From Chelatococcus sp. YT9 (GTDB lineage: Bacteria > Pseudomonadota > Alphaproteobacteria > Rhizobiales > Beijerinckiaceae): a DNA stretch of 64,000 nucleotides. The DNA is taken from assembly GCF_018398315.1 (NCBI RefSeq), contig NZ_JAHBRW010000002.1, positions 1,224,637 to 1,288,636 of the forward strand, read 5' to 3'. Below, piece by piece: positions 17,251-25,697 of this stretch. How positions within the stretch are numbered: position 1 is the stretch's first letter; each line of letters opens with the position of its first letter. A model generated the notes under the pieces. The model made no database searches, was not told the DNA's origin, and was given only the letters and a program-made list of their open reading frames with translations. Both the position numbers and the translations under genes were made by a program.

Positions 17251-18317
17251 CCGAATGAACGGATATACTCTTGAACGTTGATCGTCTGCCCGCGCCGCGC
17301 ACTTTCGATGCCGGCAAAGATCAGCGCCGCGGCATGGAGATTGTCCGCAACATTCGTCTCCATCTCCGGGCCGCCGTCAAGCCACGTGCAGAACTTTTCG
17401 ATGAGCCAGGTGTTGAGCCATTTGTTCTGAGTCATGAGCTGAATCTTCTGGCCTTGCCCTTCGCGGCAACGCTGGCGCTTGAGATCGCTGCGTGTGAAGA
17501 CTTCGATCTCGCGGCTGTTCAGGATCGCGGTGCCAAGCTCCCCGTCGACGCGGATGTATTCCTTGGTCCAGTCATTGAGGCCGACGGCGGCGGACGACGA
17601 TCCTTCATAGACACCGCGCACGCCGTTGGTGAAGGTCATCATCACGATACCGTCGGTGTCACCCGCATATTCCGCCCAGTCCGGTTTCCAGGTGCTGGCC
17701 GTCAACGTCTCGCACTGGGCGCCGGCGAGGTCGGCGACGAGATCGAGATGGTGCACCGCACCCTCGATCATCAGCGGATCAATCATGGTGTGCCGGAACA
17801 GGGCGCCCCAGCCCATGTGCTCGCGCATATCCGCGAAATAGCGGCAACTGATATTGTTGACTCGGCCGATCTGGCCAGACCGTACGATCTGCCGTAGCGT
17901 GGTCTTGTCCTGGTCGAAGCGATGACTCATGGTCACGGCCATCCTGCGGCCGGCCGCCTTGACCTTGCGCGCAATGCGGGCCGAGGCTTCCATGCTATCC
18001 GCAATCGGCTTTTCCGAAAGAATATCGATGCCGAATTCAATCGCGAGATCGACGACAGCCTCGTGGTGGTTCGGGGGCACGACGACGGTGCAGAAGTCCG
18101 CCTCCTTCGCATGATTAGCAAAGGCTGCATGCGGATCGGTGTAAGCCCGCTCCGGCGGCAAGTTCAGTACTCTGCGTCCGTATTCGACCGCCTTGGGGTC
18201 GATATCGACGACCGCGATTACCTCCACTGTGTCATCGGCGATGTTCGGGGCCAGCCATGTGGTGCACCAGCGGCTCCCGAAAAGGCCGACGCCAACGTGA
18301 ATGACCTTCTTCGTCAT
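17247..18317 (-). CDS. Gfo/Idh/MocA-family NAD(P)-dependent oxidoreductase
   Basis: This encodes 356 residues. The N-terminal Rossmann fold has VGVGLFGSRW and VVDIDPKAVEYG; the EKP motif is present (LSEKPIADSMEAS); the C-terminal alpha/beta domain follows. Members oxidise or reduce sugars, inositols and related polyols. GGAG precedes the ATG within the end of the cupin gene. It is co-transcribed with the cupin upstream and the regulator downstream. Together with the ThuA-like protein across the convergent junction it suggests a keto-sugar pathway. Confidence 0.92.
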   Translation of the reverse strand: MTKKVIHVGVGLFGSRWCTTWLAPNIADDTVEVIAVVDIDPKAVEYGRRVLNLPPERAYTDPHAAFANHAKEADFCTVVVPPNHHEAVVDLAIEFGIDILSEKPIADSMEASARIARKVKAAGRRMAVTMSHRFDQDKTTLRQIVRSGQIGRVNNISCRYFADMREHMGWGALFRHTMIDPLMIEGAVHHLDLVADLAGAQCETLTASTWKPDWAEYAGDTDGIVMMTFTNGVRGVYEGSSSAAVGLNDWTKEYIRVDGELGTAILNSREIEVFTRSDLKRQRCREGQGQKIQLMTQNKWLNTWLIEKFCTWLDGGPEMETNVADNLHAAALIFAGIESARRGQTINVQEYIRSFG

Positions 18318-18318
18318 T

Positions 18319-18957
18319 TCAAATTCTCTCCGGATGCGGCTGGGCGATGCCGTGCGTGTGGTTCCACAGATGGCCGATGCGCTTGTCGCGCTGAAGCGTC
18401 GTTTCGAAGAACACCGCCTTTATCGGTTCGGGCGCCAGCGGCATGTCGTGGTGATGGCCCATGCCGATGCTGACGCAATCGCCGGCGCTCATGTCCATGG
18501 CCTGCCCGCTGACAACCACTGTCGCGCGGCCCTCCAGAAGGATCCAGTATTCGTCGCAGTCGTGATAATGCGAATCGATCCGCGTCCTCTTGGGATAATC
18601 AACAGGGTCACCTGCATTGGTCGCAGCCGGGTCCTCCGTCACCCGGAAGATGCCGCATCCGCCGAGGTCCTCGCCCCAACTGCCGGCGAGCGTGACAATC
18701 TGGGCTGCGGGCGATCCGGGCTTGGCCTGCCAGGCCTTTTCACCGCCGATGAGATTGAGGTCGACGAATTGTCCCTCCTTCAGAATGAGGGAGCCTCCGC
18801 CTGCGAAGATCTGTGTCGTGCCGGTAGTGCAAAGCACACGTGTCTTGGCATGGCTTTGGCTGCGCGACACCGCGTCCCCGGCTCGCAGGTCAATGATCTC
18901 GAAGGCCCTGAGTTCGCACCAGTTTGGCGGGGCTTCATCATGGCGGTAGACGGGCAT
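18319..18957 (-). CDS. Cupin-domain protein
   Basis: This encodes about 212 residues from the ATG at 18957, which follows GCGGAGG. An upstream in-frame ATG at 19032 would add 25 residues but has no ribosome-binding sequence. The C-terminal cupin contains RIDSHYHDCDEYWILLEGRA (motif 1) and SAGDCVSIGMGHHHDMPL (motif 2), giving a full set of metal-ligand histidines and glutamate. The N-terminal half looks like a second, degenerate cupin (RVLCTTGTTQIFAGGG, FVDLNLIGG). It is first in the operon with the oxidoreductase and regulator. It may be an isomerase or lyase on the sugar intermediate; this is not certain. Confidence 0.82.
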   Translation of the reverse strand: MPVYRHDEAPPNWCELRAFEIIDLRAGDAVSRSQSHAKTRVLCTTGTTQIFAGGGSLILKEGQFVDLNLIGGEKAWQAKPGSPAAQIVTLAGSWGEDLGGCGIFRVTEDPAATNAGDPVDYPKRTRIDSHYHDCDEYWILLEGRATVVVSGQAMDMSAGDCVSIGMGHHHDMPLAPEPIKAVFFETTLQRDKRIGHLWNHTHGIAQPHPERI

Positions 18958-19159
18958 CTCAACCTCCGCAATCACTTCGGCTGGGCGCCTTCCGCGCCGG
19001 TCCAGCGCGATCGTGTTCCCCCGAAATGTCATTTATCGCTGATCGTCATAGCCAGCGTGGCACGCTTATCTCAGGTCCGCCGCTTGTGGTGAAGCAGGCG
19101 CCATGTGTAAGCTGGGTAAAATTGGGAAGGCGAGGAACGCCAGATCTTGGGAGGATCAG

Positions 19160-19708
19160 ATGGGCCTGGACGGAGCGGAAGCTCTGCTGGGGCGCGGCAC
19201 CGCCACGCAGTCTTGCCGCTTCCTCGACCGCTTGCCACAGAACGCAGACTTTCAGAACGAGGACATCCTCCTCATCTGCCCCTGGCTTGAAGGGCTTGAC
19301 CCCGACAAGGGACCATGGCTCGCCGCCCTGCCGATCCACGATTGCAATGCGTATCTCGACGGGGAGTGGACGTTCAACGCGTCGCCGGAGGAGCGCGAAC
19401 GTTGCTATTTCGGCGTCTTCGGCCTTGATCGCCTACGTTCGCAGGACGGGCTTTTCACACTGTTGCGCCGACGTGGAATTGACGCGATCACCAACCTACC
19501 CAGCATCACCGTCTTTGACGGCGCGACCGCGCAAACCTTGAGTTCTCTCGGCTTCGATGCAAACTCCGAAAGGCGGTTTCTCGATCAGGCAGAGCGACGC
19601 GGCTTTCGAACCGCGCATTGTTGTCGAGCGGAGCGGGGTTGTCCGGATCGTCCCGGAGCGCGCATTCTCCACACAGGTCCAGGACAGGCCTTCACGTTCA
19701 CCCGATAA
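19160..19708 (+). pseudogene. Truncated TIM-barrel (PEP hydrolase-like) gene
   Basis: This encodes 182 residues from an ATG at 19160 preceded by TTGGGAGGATCAG. The segment GIDAITNLPSITVFDG aligns with [16 protein letters not shown] of the 13823 gene and with the regulator's TIM barrel, and the following RRFLDQAERRGFRTA matches the next helix. Homology fades at PGARILHTGPG and the frame ends at TAA, about 100 residues short of the family length, so the last strands of the barrel are missing. It is either a decaying third copy or a short partial-barrel protein. It is divergent from the cupin gene. Confidence 0.6.
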
Positions 19709-19821
19709 TCACGCCGCGAAGCGCCCAACGTCGCCAGCGTTCGCGTGGGCTGCGGGAATAGCTCGCTCAGCTTGTCGCGAACGCTCACAGTGATCGCTTG
19801 TCGTGAAACGGGCTGCGATGG

Positions 19822-20175
19822 CTATTCGCTGCCGGCTTGTCCCAGCACCTCGGCTCGTTTTGCAGGGCTACGTGATGCGATTGAGAGATCGAGCAGAAGG
19901 GAGCCTAGGCATTTGCCGTGCGGATCGAGCGCGAGGGAACGCGTCACCCCGCTCGACAACGCTTCGTGAAGCACGAAGTTCAGGATGCCGAGATGCGGCA
20001 GCTCAAAGCGCTCGATCTTGCCGCGGGCGATAGGGCCGAAATGGGCGCGGACGGCATCGACCGTGATCTCGGCCCGGATCACGTCGAAGGCAGCCTCGTC
20101 GAAGGCGATGACAGAGATCTGGGAGATATCGCCCTTGTCGCCGGAGCGGGCATGCGCGAGCTGGCGGAGCCGCAT
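19822..20175 (-). CDS. AtuA-like C-terminal (ferredoxin-fold) protein
   Basis: This encodes 117 residues starting MRLRQLAHARSGDKGDIS, the signature of the small domain found at the C-terminus of acyclic-terpene-utilisation AtuA proteins or encoded separately next to them. It ends with a conserved ALDPHGKCLGSLLLDL segment. The ATG is one base after the stop of the AtuA gene, so the two are probably subunits of one protein. It is the last gene of the minus-strand operon that starts at 32704. Confidence 0.85.
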   Translation of the reverse strand: MRLRQLAHARSGDKGDISQISVIAFDEAAFDVIRAEITVDAVRAHFGPIARGKIERFELPHLGILNFVLHEALSSGVTRSLALDPHGKCLGSLLLDLSIASRSPAKRAEVLGQAGSE

Positions 20176-20176
20176 G

Positions 20177-21514
20177 TCAGGCTACCTCGATATGGACGCG
20201 GGGCGTGACTGCGGCGCGGGGAATCAAGGTCGAGACGACGGCGACGACCTCTCGCGCGCTCTTCGTCACACCACCGCCGCCGGCGGGACCGTTGGTGTAG
20301 AGAGTCTCGACCTCATTGCCGATCCGCACAGCGTCACGCAGTGTCTCGGTCCGGGCGACCACACGTGCCCTGACCTCCCGCGGTTCGAATCCCTCCAGGC
20401 CTCCCAGGACGTCGACGGCATTCACGCCGATCAGTTCGAAGCGGCTCTCGGTCATGGCGACGCCCGTCAGCTTCAGCCTTTCCGCCACGATGTCGAGGGC
20501 AAGCCGTGCCCGCGCCTGCGCGCCGGAACCTGCGTAGGAAATCTGGCCCTCTCCCGTGAAGCTGTCGCGATAACCCACCGAGACCTTGAGCCGGTCCGGC
20601 CGGGGGCGGCCGCGCCCGCCTGAGACTGCGATGCGGTCGGTGTCGATCTCCCGCAACTGCACCTGCGTGAAATCGGCGACCACGTCCGGCTGCAGATAGG
20701 CGGCCGGGTCGAGGACCTCATAGACGAGCTGTTCCTTGCAGGTCGCGACGGTGAGACGTCCGCCTGATCCTGGAACCTTGGTGAGGATGGCGGAGCCGTC
20801 TGGCTGCACCTCGGCGATCGGAAAGCCGAGGCGCGCGAGGTCCGGCACATCCTTGAATCCCGGATCCGCGAAATAGCCGCCGGTCACCTGCCCGGCGCAT
20901 TCGAGGAGATGGCCGATCACCGTGGCCTGGCCAAGAATCGTCCAGTCGATGGTGGACCAGCCGAAGCTGTGCACGAGCGGCGCGACGAACAGGGCCGGAT
21001 CGCTGATCCGCCCCGTGACGATCACCTGCGCGCCCGCCGCGAGTGCATCGAGAACCCCCTCGATGCCCAGATAGGCATTGGCGGAGATGACCCTGTCGCC
21101 AAGCGAGCCCACCGTGCCCGGCCTTTCGAGGAGCTCGCTCCTTTCGCGATCCAGCGCTTCCATCACGTCATCACCGGTGACGGCCGCGATCCTGAGACCG
21201 GTCAGGCCCAGCCGGCGGGCCGCGCGGGCGACTTCGCGGGCGGCCGCGATCGGATTGGCAGCCCCCATATTGGTGATGATCCGCACGCCGCGGGCGACAG
21301 AGCCCGGCAAGACCGCCTCCATCCGCTCGGTCAGGAGCGGATCGAAGCCGGCGTTGTTGTCGCGAAGCTTCGCCTCCTGCGCGAGCGCAATCGTCCTCTC
21401 CGCAAGGCATTCGAAGACGAGATAGTCGAGCGCACCACGCTCGACGAGCTCAACGGCGGGTTCGATCCGGTCACCCGAATAACCTGCTCCGGCTCCGATC
21501 CTGATCGGTCTCAT
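20177..21514 (-). CDS. AtuA-family protein (DUF1446)
   Basis: This encodes 445 residues. Opening IRIGAGAGYSGDRIEPAVEL and DYLVFECLAERTIALAQ are typical of the family, as are IITNMGAANPIAAAREVAR and GYFADPGFKDVPDLARLGFP. In Pseudomonas the atu genes break down acyclic terpenes, but many relatives sit beside hydantoinase-like or CoA-related genes with unknown roles. Here the C-terminal small domain is encoded as a separate downstream gene. Its neighbours HyuA and HyuB suggest action on a cyclic amide or keto compound rather than a terpene. Confidence 0.87.
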   Translation of the reverse strand: MRPIRIGAGAGYSGDRIEPAVELVERGALDYLVFECLAERTIALAQEAKLRDNNAGFDPLLTERMEAVLPGSVARGVRIITNMGAANPIAAAREVARAARRLGLTGLRIAAVTGDDVMEALDRERSELLERPGTVGSLGDRVISANAYLGIEGVLDALAAGAQVIVTGRISDPALFVAPLVHSFGWSTIDWTILGQATVIGHLLECAGQVTGGYFADPGFKDVPDLARLGFPIAEVQPDGSAILTKVPGSGGRLTVATCKEQLVYEVLDPAAYLQPDVVADFTQVQLREIDTDRIAVSGGRGRPRPDRLKVSVGYRDSFTGEGQISYAGSGAQARARLALDIVAERLKLTGVAMTESRFELIGVNAVDVLGGLEGFEPREVRARVVARTETLRDAVRIGNEVETLYTNGPAGGGGVTKSAREVVAVVSTLIPRAAVTPRVHIEVA

Positions 21515-21564
21515 GTTCTACCCAGATGCACGTCGAGGGCGTATGCGCAGCCGTGACGTTGGAC

Positions 21565-22284
21565 TTATCGTTGCTCGGATTTGGAGGCGGCGCGGCGCGC
21601 CTCCTCCTCACGTTCACGCAGGCGCTGCGTGACATCCACGCCCTGGCTGTTGCCGTCCCCGGAGATGGTCGACAGCATGAGGTCGGCGATCTCGCGGGCC
21701 GCGTCGTTGCCGCGGCTTTTCAGGCCCGCGGCGGCTGAACGCTTGTCCGCGTCGGCATAGGTCTGGCTCAGCTTGAACTTCGGCTCGAAGCTCGTCACCT
21801 CGAGCTCGAAGCCGATGATATGGGGCAACAGCGCCGCCCGGCGTTCCGGGCTGTAGCTCTCGAGCGGCCACTGCTGCGGCAGCTCGGCCTCGTTCACCCG
21901 CACGAGTTCGTCGATGATCGCGCTCGTGACCGCCTCACTGGGCGCCAGCCGCACCGGGCCGCTCACATGCACGACCGCGTAGTTCCAGGTCGGCGCGGCC
22001 GGATGGCCGGGCGTGTACCACTGCGCCGAGATATAGGCGTTCGGGCCATTGAACACGATCGTCGCCCGGGGATCTGCCTCGAGGGCGCGCCAATGCGGGT
22101 TTGCCCGCGAGAAATGGCCGCGGATCCGCACCAGGCGGTCATCGACCACTTCCGGCACGACCGGGATATGCGAGAATTGCAGCTCGTTCTCGAAGATCGA
22201 CACGACCGTTCCGAACTTGAGCCGCTTGACCAGTTCGACGCCTGCGGCATCGGGATAGGCATGTCGGCTGGCTCTGTAGAGCAT
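21565..22284 (-). CDS. PaiB-like FMN-binding protein
   Basis: This encodes 239 residues. N-terminal MLYRASRHAYPDAAGVELV and LQFSHIPVVPE, then IVFNGPNAYISAQWYTP, mark the FMN-binding split-barrel family named after Bacillus PaiB, often annotated as a negative transcriptional regulator. No DNA-binding domain is visible, so a flavin- or ligand-related role is at least as likely. It lies between hyuB and atuA in the operon. Confidence 0.87.
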   Translation of the reverse strand: MLYRASRHAYPDAAGVELVKRLKFGTVVSIFENELQFSHIPVVPEVVDDRLVRIRGHFSRANPHWRALEADPRATIVFNGPNAYISAQWYTPGHPAAPTWNYAVVHVSGPVRLAPSEAVTSAIIDELVRVNEAELPQQWPLESYSPERRAALLPHIIGFELEVTSFEPKFKLSQTYADADKRSAAAGLKSRGNDAAREIADLMLSTISGDGNSQGVDVTQRLREREEEARRAASKSEQR

Positions 22285-22325
22285 CCTGAATCCTTCTCGG
22301 GTCGGCAGTCGCGATCGAACGGCTC

Positions 22326-23993
22326 TTATCCGGGGCGGCCGGGATAATGCTCTGCGGCGAAGGCTCTCGTGATGATGCCGTCGGCGAGGTCTGCCGCGAT
22401 CCGCTCCGGCGCGCGGCGTGCCGGATCGCCCCAGCCGGCGCCGCCGCCGACGGACAATTCGACGATGTCGCCTTTCTTCAGGGGCACCACATCGGTGGTC
22501 GGGAGGTTGATCACCTCCTCGCCGCGCCAGATGCGCAGCGAACCGGTGGCCGCGTCGCCGCCGCCGCTCTTGCCGCGCGGGGGATAGAGGAAGTGATCGG
22601 AGTAGTAGCTCAGGACAACCCCGTCCTCGAGGATCTCGATCGCCCGGGAGAAGCCGACGCCGCCCCGGAATTCGCCTGCCCCGCAGCTGTCGGGTACGAG
22701 CCTGTAATGCCGCATGCGCAGGTGGGGATGGATCTGCTCGATGGATTCGATCGGCGTGTTCCGGCTGGAGCTGAGGACGCCGGCGAGCGCGTGGGCGCCG
22801 TCATAGCCGGGCGCGCCGCCGTAGCCGCCGCCCAGCACGTCGCCATAGATCCGCATGGGCGCGTTGTCGCGGGCCTGAGTGAGATAGAGCCCCGTCGTCG
22901 AATTGTATCCTTGCGCGGGCACACGCTGCGGGATGGCCTGGGACAGCGCATCGTGGATGGCATCGAGCACGCGATAGGATGCTTCGATGCGCGCGCGGAC
23001 CGGGCGGCCTGGCGACGGATTGATCAGCGAGCCCTCCGGCATCCGGATCGTGAGGGCGCGGTTGCAGCCGTCGTTGGCGGGGATCGTCTTGTCGGCCAGC
23101 ACGCTGCGCACGGCCGAGATCGCGGATGCGAGCGAGGAGGAGCGCGAGGAGTTGAACATGCTGGAGACCTGCGGAGCCGTGCCCGCGAAGTCGAGCGTCA
23201 TGGCGCCATCCGCCACGGTCACGGCGACGCGCACCGTGAGCGGCTCCGTGCCGCGCACGTCCGCGTCGATCGAGGCTTCACCGGTCCAGCGCCCGTCCGG
23301 GATGGTCGCGATCGCCGCCCGCATGCGTCGCTCCGCATAGAGCAGCGTCTCGGCCATCGCCTGCCGGACCGTCTGCGTCCCGACCCGGGCCGCCAGTTCC
23401 GTCACGCGCTCGACCCCGGTGCGGTTGGCGGCGAGCTGCGCATAGAAGTCGCCGCGGCCGAGTTCGGCTGTGCGGACATTGGCGAAGATCAGCCGGTCGA
23501 CCGGCCCGCCGTGCAGGTCCCGCGACATCTCGATGAGAAGCGGCGGGATGATGATGCCTTCCTGGATGAGCTCGTTCGCATCGATATTGATGCCCGCGCC
23601 GCCGCCGCCGACATCGAGATGATGCGCCGTGTTGCCGGCCCAGCCGAGAAGCGCGCCGTCGATGATGATCGGCTGGAACAGGATGAAGTCGTTGAGATGC
23701 TGGCCGCCGGCATAGGGATCGTTGAGCAGGATGGCGTGATCTGGCCCGACCCCGGACAGGTCGAGCTGGGCGGCGGAAGCCCGGAAAGCCTCGCTCAGCC
23801 CGCCGTTGTGTATCGGGATCATCTCGGCCTGGGCAATGACGTTGCCCTCGGCATCCAGCAGGGCGGTCGCGCAGTCGCGGGCCTCGCGGACGATCGTGGA
23901 GAACGCCGAGCGCGTCAGGATCGCCCCCATTTCATCAGCTATCGCGTGAAACGCGTTGGCCAGGATCGCGAGCTGGGTCGCCTCGTAACTCAT
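22326..23993 (-). CDS. hyuB: Hydantoinase B/oxoprolinase B family protein
   Basis: This encodes 555 residues. Visible are AILANAFHAIADEMGAIL at the N-terminus, HNGGLSEAFRASAAQL, ILLNDPYAGGQHLNDF and GAGWGDPARR near the end, all typical of HyuB. With HyuA it makes an ATP-dependent enzyme that opens hydantoins or 5-oxoproline, or carboxylates ketones such as acetone or acetophenone in related families. GAGGAG precedes the ATG. Its partner HyuA is encoded about 7 kb upstream in the same orientation. The region upstream (24001-24113) is AT-rich with three copies of AATTCGAA, so it may have its own promoter. Confidence 0.92.
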   Translation of the reverse strand: MSYEATQLAILANAFHAIADEMGAILTRSAFSTIVREARDCATALLDAEGNVIAQAEMIPIHNGGLSEAFRASAAQLDLSGVGPDHAILLNDPYAGGQHLNDFILFQPIIIDGALLGWAGNTAHHLDVGGGGAGINIDANELIQEGIIIPPLLIEMSRDLHGGPVDRLIFANVRTAELGRGDFYAQLAANRTGVERVTELAARVGTQTVRQAMAETLLYAERRMRAAIATIPDGRWTGEASIDADVRGTEPLTVRVAVTVADGAMTLDFAGTAPQVSSMFNSSRSSSLASAISAVRSVLADKTIPANDGCNRALTIRMPEGSLINPSPGRPVRARIEASYRVLDAIHDALSQAIPQRVPAQGYNSTTGLYLTQARDNAPMRIYGDVLGGGYGGAPGYDGAHALAGVLSSSRNTPIESIEQIHPHLRMRHYRLVPDSCGAGEFRGGVGFSRAIEILEDGVVLSYYSDHFLYPPRGKSGGGDAATGSLRIWRGEEVINLPTTDVVPLKKGDIVELSVGGGAGWGDPARRAPERIAADLADGIITRAFAAEHYPGRPG

Positions 23994-24038
23994 CTTTGAC
24001 GGTCTCCTCGGGGACGCAATCGCCTCGTCCCCTCATTG

Positions 24039-24110
24039 AATTCGAAGACTACTTGAGCCCGACAATGCGGAGAATTCGAAAATTCCGCCCGATTGAGAGG
24101 CTAATTCGAA
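24039..24110. promoter_or_regulatory. Three AATTCGAA repeats upstream of hyuB
   Basis: AATTCGAA occurs at 24039-24046, 24073-24080 and 24103-24110. The middle copy runs on as AATTCGAAAATTC and is followed by CCGCCCGATTGAG. A related stretch (CGAAAATTCGACCCCATTAAG) is found at the hyuA-lysR promoter. It is probably a shared LysR operator set and an internal promoter for hyuB. Confidence 0.5.
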
Positions 24111-24113
24111 GGA

Positions 24114-25673
24114 TCATGCGAGCGACGCCTCGATGAGAAAGGGTCCGCTCTGACGCAGCGCGGCCTTGAGCACGTCCGAGAAGCGGGCAGCGGACGAGAC
24201 CCGCTCCGCCGGCACGCCCATGCCCTCGGCGAGCTTTGCCCAGTCGAGCGCCGGGGCATCGAGATCCAGCATGCGCCCCGCGTTTCGACCAACGTGCTGT
24301 ACGCCGAGCTTGCGCATCTCGCTGTGCAGAATGGCATAGCTGCGGTTGGCGAAGATGATCGTCACCACATCGAGCCCTTCCCGCGCCTGCGTCCAGAGCC
24401 CCTGCAGCGTATACATCCCACTGCCATCCGCCTGGAGCGCTATGACCTTCCGCCCTGGACAGGCGATCGCCGCGCCGGTCGCCAGCGGGATGCCGATGCC
24501 GATCGCCCCGCCGGTGAGCTGGAGATAGTCGTGCGGCGCGGAAGAAAAGGACTGTTCGTAGAAGCCGACGGAGGAGATCACCTCGTCGCAGACGATCGCG
24601 CTTTCCGGCAGGAGGCTCGCGACCGCGCGGTTGACCGCCGCGAGCGTCAGCCGGTCGTCGGGCGGGAGCGGCGTTGGCGCGGCGGGTGGGGCGAGCGCCT
24701 GTGGCGCGCGGCCGCCGGCGCCCGTGAGGTCGGCGATGCGGCGGAGAACGCCGAAGAGATCGTGCCTTGTCTGGGCAAGATCGATGATGTCGGCGCCGGG
24801 CGGCGCCAGTCGTCCCGAGCCGGAGGGATAACCGAAGAAGGTGACGGGCTCCTGGGCGCCGATCAGGACGACCATGTCGAGGCCAGCCAGTTGCGCCCGG
24901 CCAGGCTCCCATTGGAACGACAGCCTTGCGATCGGTATCCGGCCGTGGCCGCGTTCCATGCGCCCGTTCGCCCCTTGGGCGAAGAACCGCGCGCCCGTTG
25001 CGGCGGCGATCCGGCCGGCCTCGGCGAGCCCAGCTTCCCGCAGGGCATGGCCCGACAGCACGAAGCCCACCTTGCGGCCGCTCTTCAGGGCGGAGGCCAC
25101 CCGGTCGAGCGCATCCTCGTCAACCGCGAGCGGCGCTGGCTTTTCCGCAGCCGGCAAAGGATCGGCGGCGGCGGCTTCGCCCCAGGACAGGTCGGCCGGG
25201 AGGATGAGCGTGGCGACCCCGTCCGCGAGCGCCGCCTTCCATGCATCCGCCACGTCCTCCGCGATGCGGTCGGGCCGCGCCATGCGGCGGACGAAAGGCG
25301 ACATTGGACGGGCCAGTGATTCGATGTCGCTTGTCAGCGGCGCATCGAGCGGCAAGTGGTCTGTCGCATGCTCGCCGACGATGTTGATGACCGGCGTTCC
25401 GGCGCGCCTCGCGTTGTGCAGGTTGGCGAGGCCGTTCGCGAGGCCGGGGCCGAGGTGCAGCAAGGTCGCCGCCGGCCGGTCGGCCATGCGTCCGTAGCCG
25501 TCCGCCGCCCCTGTCACCACGCCCTCGAAGAGCCCCAGCACGCAACGCATCTGCGGGCTCCGGTCGAGTGCTGCCACGAAGTGCATCTCGGACGTGCCGG
25601 GATTGGCGAAGCAGGTGTCCACCCCGCGCGCGAGCAAGGCTTCGCAGAGCCGGTCGGCTCCGGTCCGGGTCAT
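24114..25673 (-). CDS. Thiamine-diphosphate-dependent enzyme (acetolactate synthase/benzoylformate decarboxylase-like)
   Basis: This encodes 519 residues. The cofactor-activating Glu is at about residue 50 (GLFEGVVTGAADGYGRM), following the ANPGTSEMHFVAAL segment. The ThDP/Mg motif spans about 415-443, as ADGSGMYTLQG to FANRSY, with Ala in place of the usual first Gly of GDG. At about 520 residues it is closer to benzoylformate decarboxylase-like enzymes than to full-length acetolactate synthase. GGAGG precedes the ATG. It probably decarboxylates or ligates a 2-keto acid produced in the pathway. Confidence 0.9.
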   Translation of the reverse strand: MTRTGADRLCEALLARGVDTCFANPGTSEMHFVAALDRSPQMRCVLGLFEGVVTGAADGYGRMADRPAATLLHLGPGLANGLANLHNARRAGTPVINIVGEHATDHLPLDAPLTSDIESLARPMSPFVRRMARPDRIAEDVADAWKAALADGVATLILPADLSWGEAAAADPLPAAEKPAPLAVDEDALDRVASALKSGRKVGFVLSGHALREAGLAEAGRIAAATGARFFAQGANGRMERGHGRIPIARLSFQWEPGRAQLAGLDMVVLIGAQEPVTFFGYPSGSGRLAPPGADIIDLAQTRHDLFGVLRRIADLTGAGGRAPQALAPPAAPTPLPPDDRLTLAAVNRAVASLLPESAIVCDEVISSVGFYEQSFSSAPHDYLQLTGGAIGIGIPLATGAAIACPGRKVIALQADGSGMYTLQGLWTQAREGLDVVTIIFANRSYAILHSEMRKLGVQHVGRNAGRMLDLDAPALDWAKLAEGMGVPAERVSSAARFSDVLKAALRQSGPFLIEASLA

Positions 25674-25697
25674 ATCGGCGCTCCCTCCGTGTCGCGG

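Noticed and set aside
22347-23999. Very long plus-strand open frame opposite hyuB (550 residues)
   Set aside because: The minus-strand HyuB protein is well conserved from end to end. The opposite frame is Arg/Gly/Asp-rich with no family features, a usual by-product of GC-rich codons.
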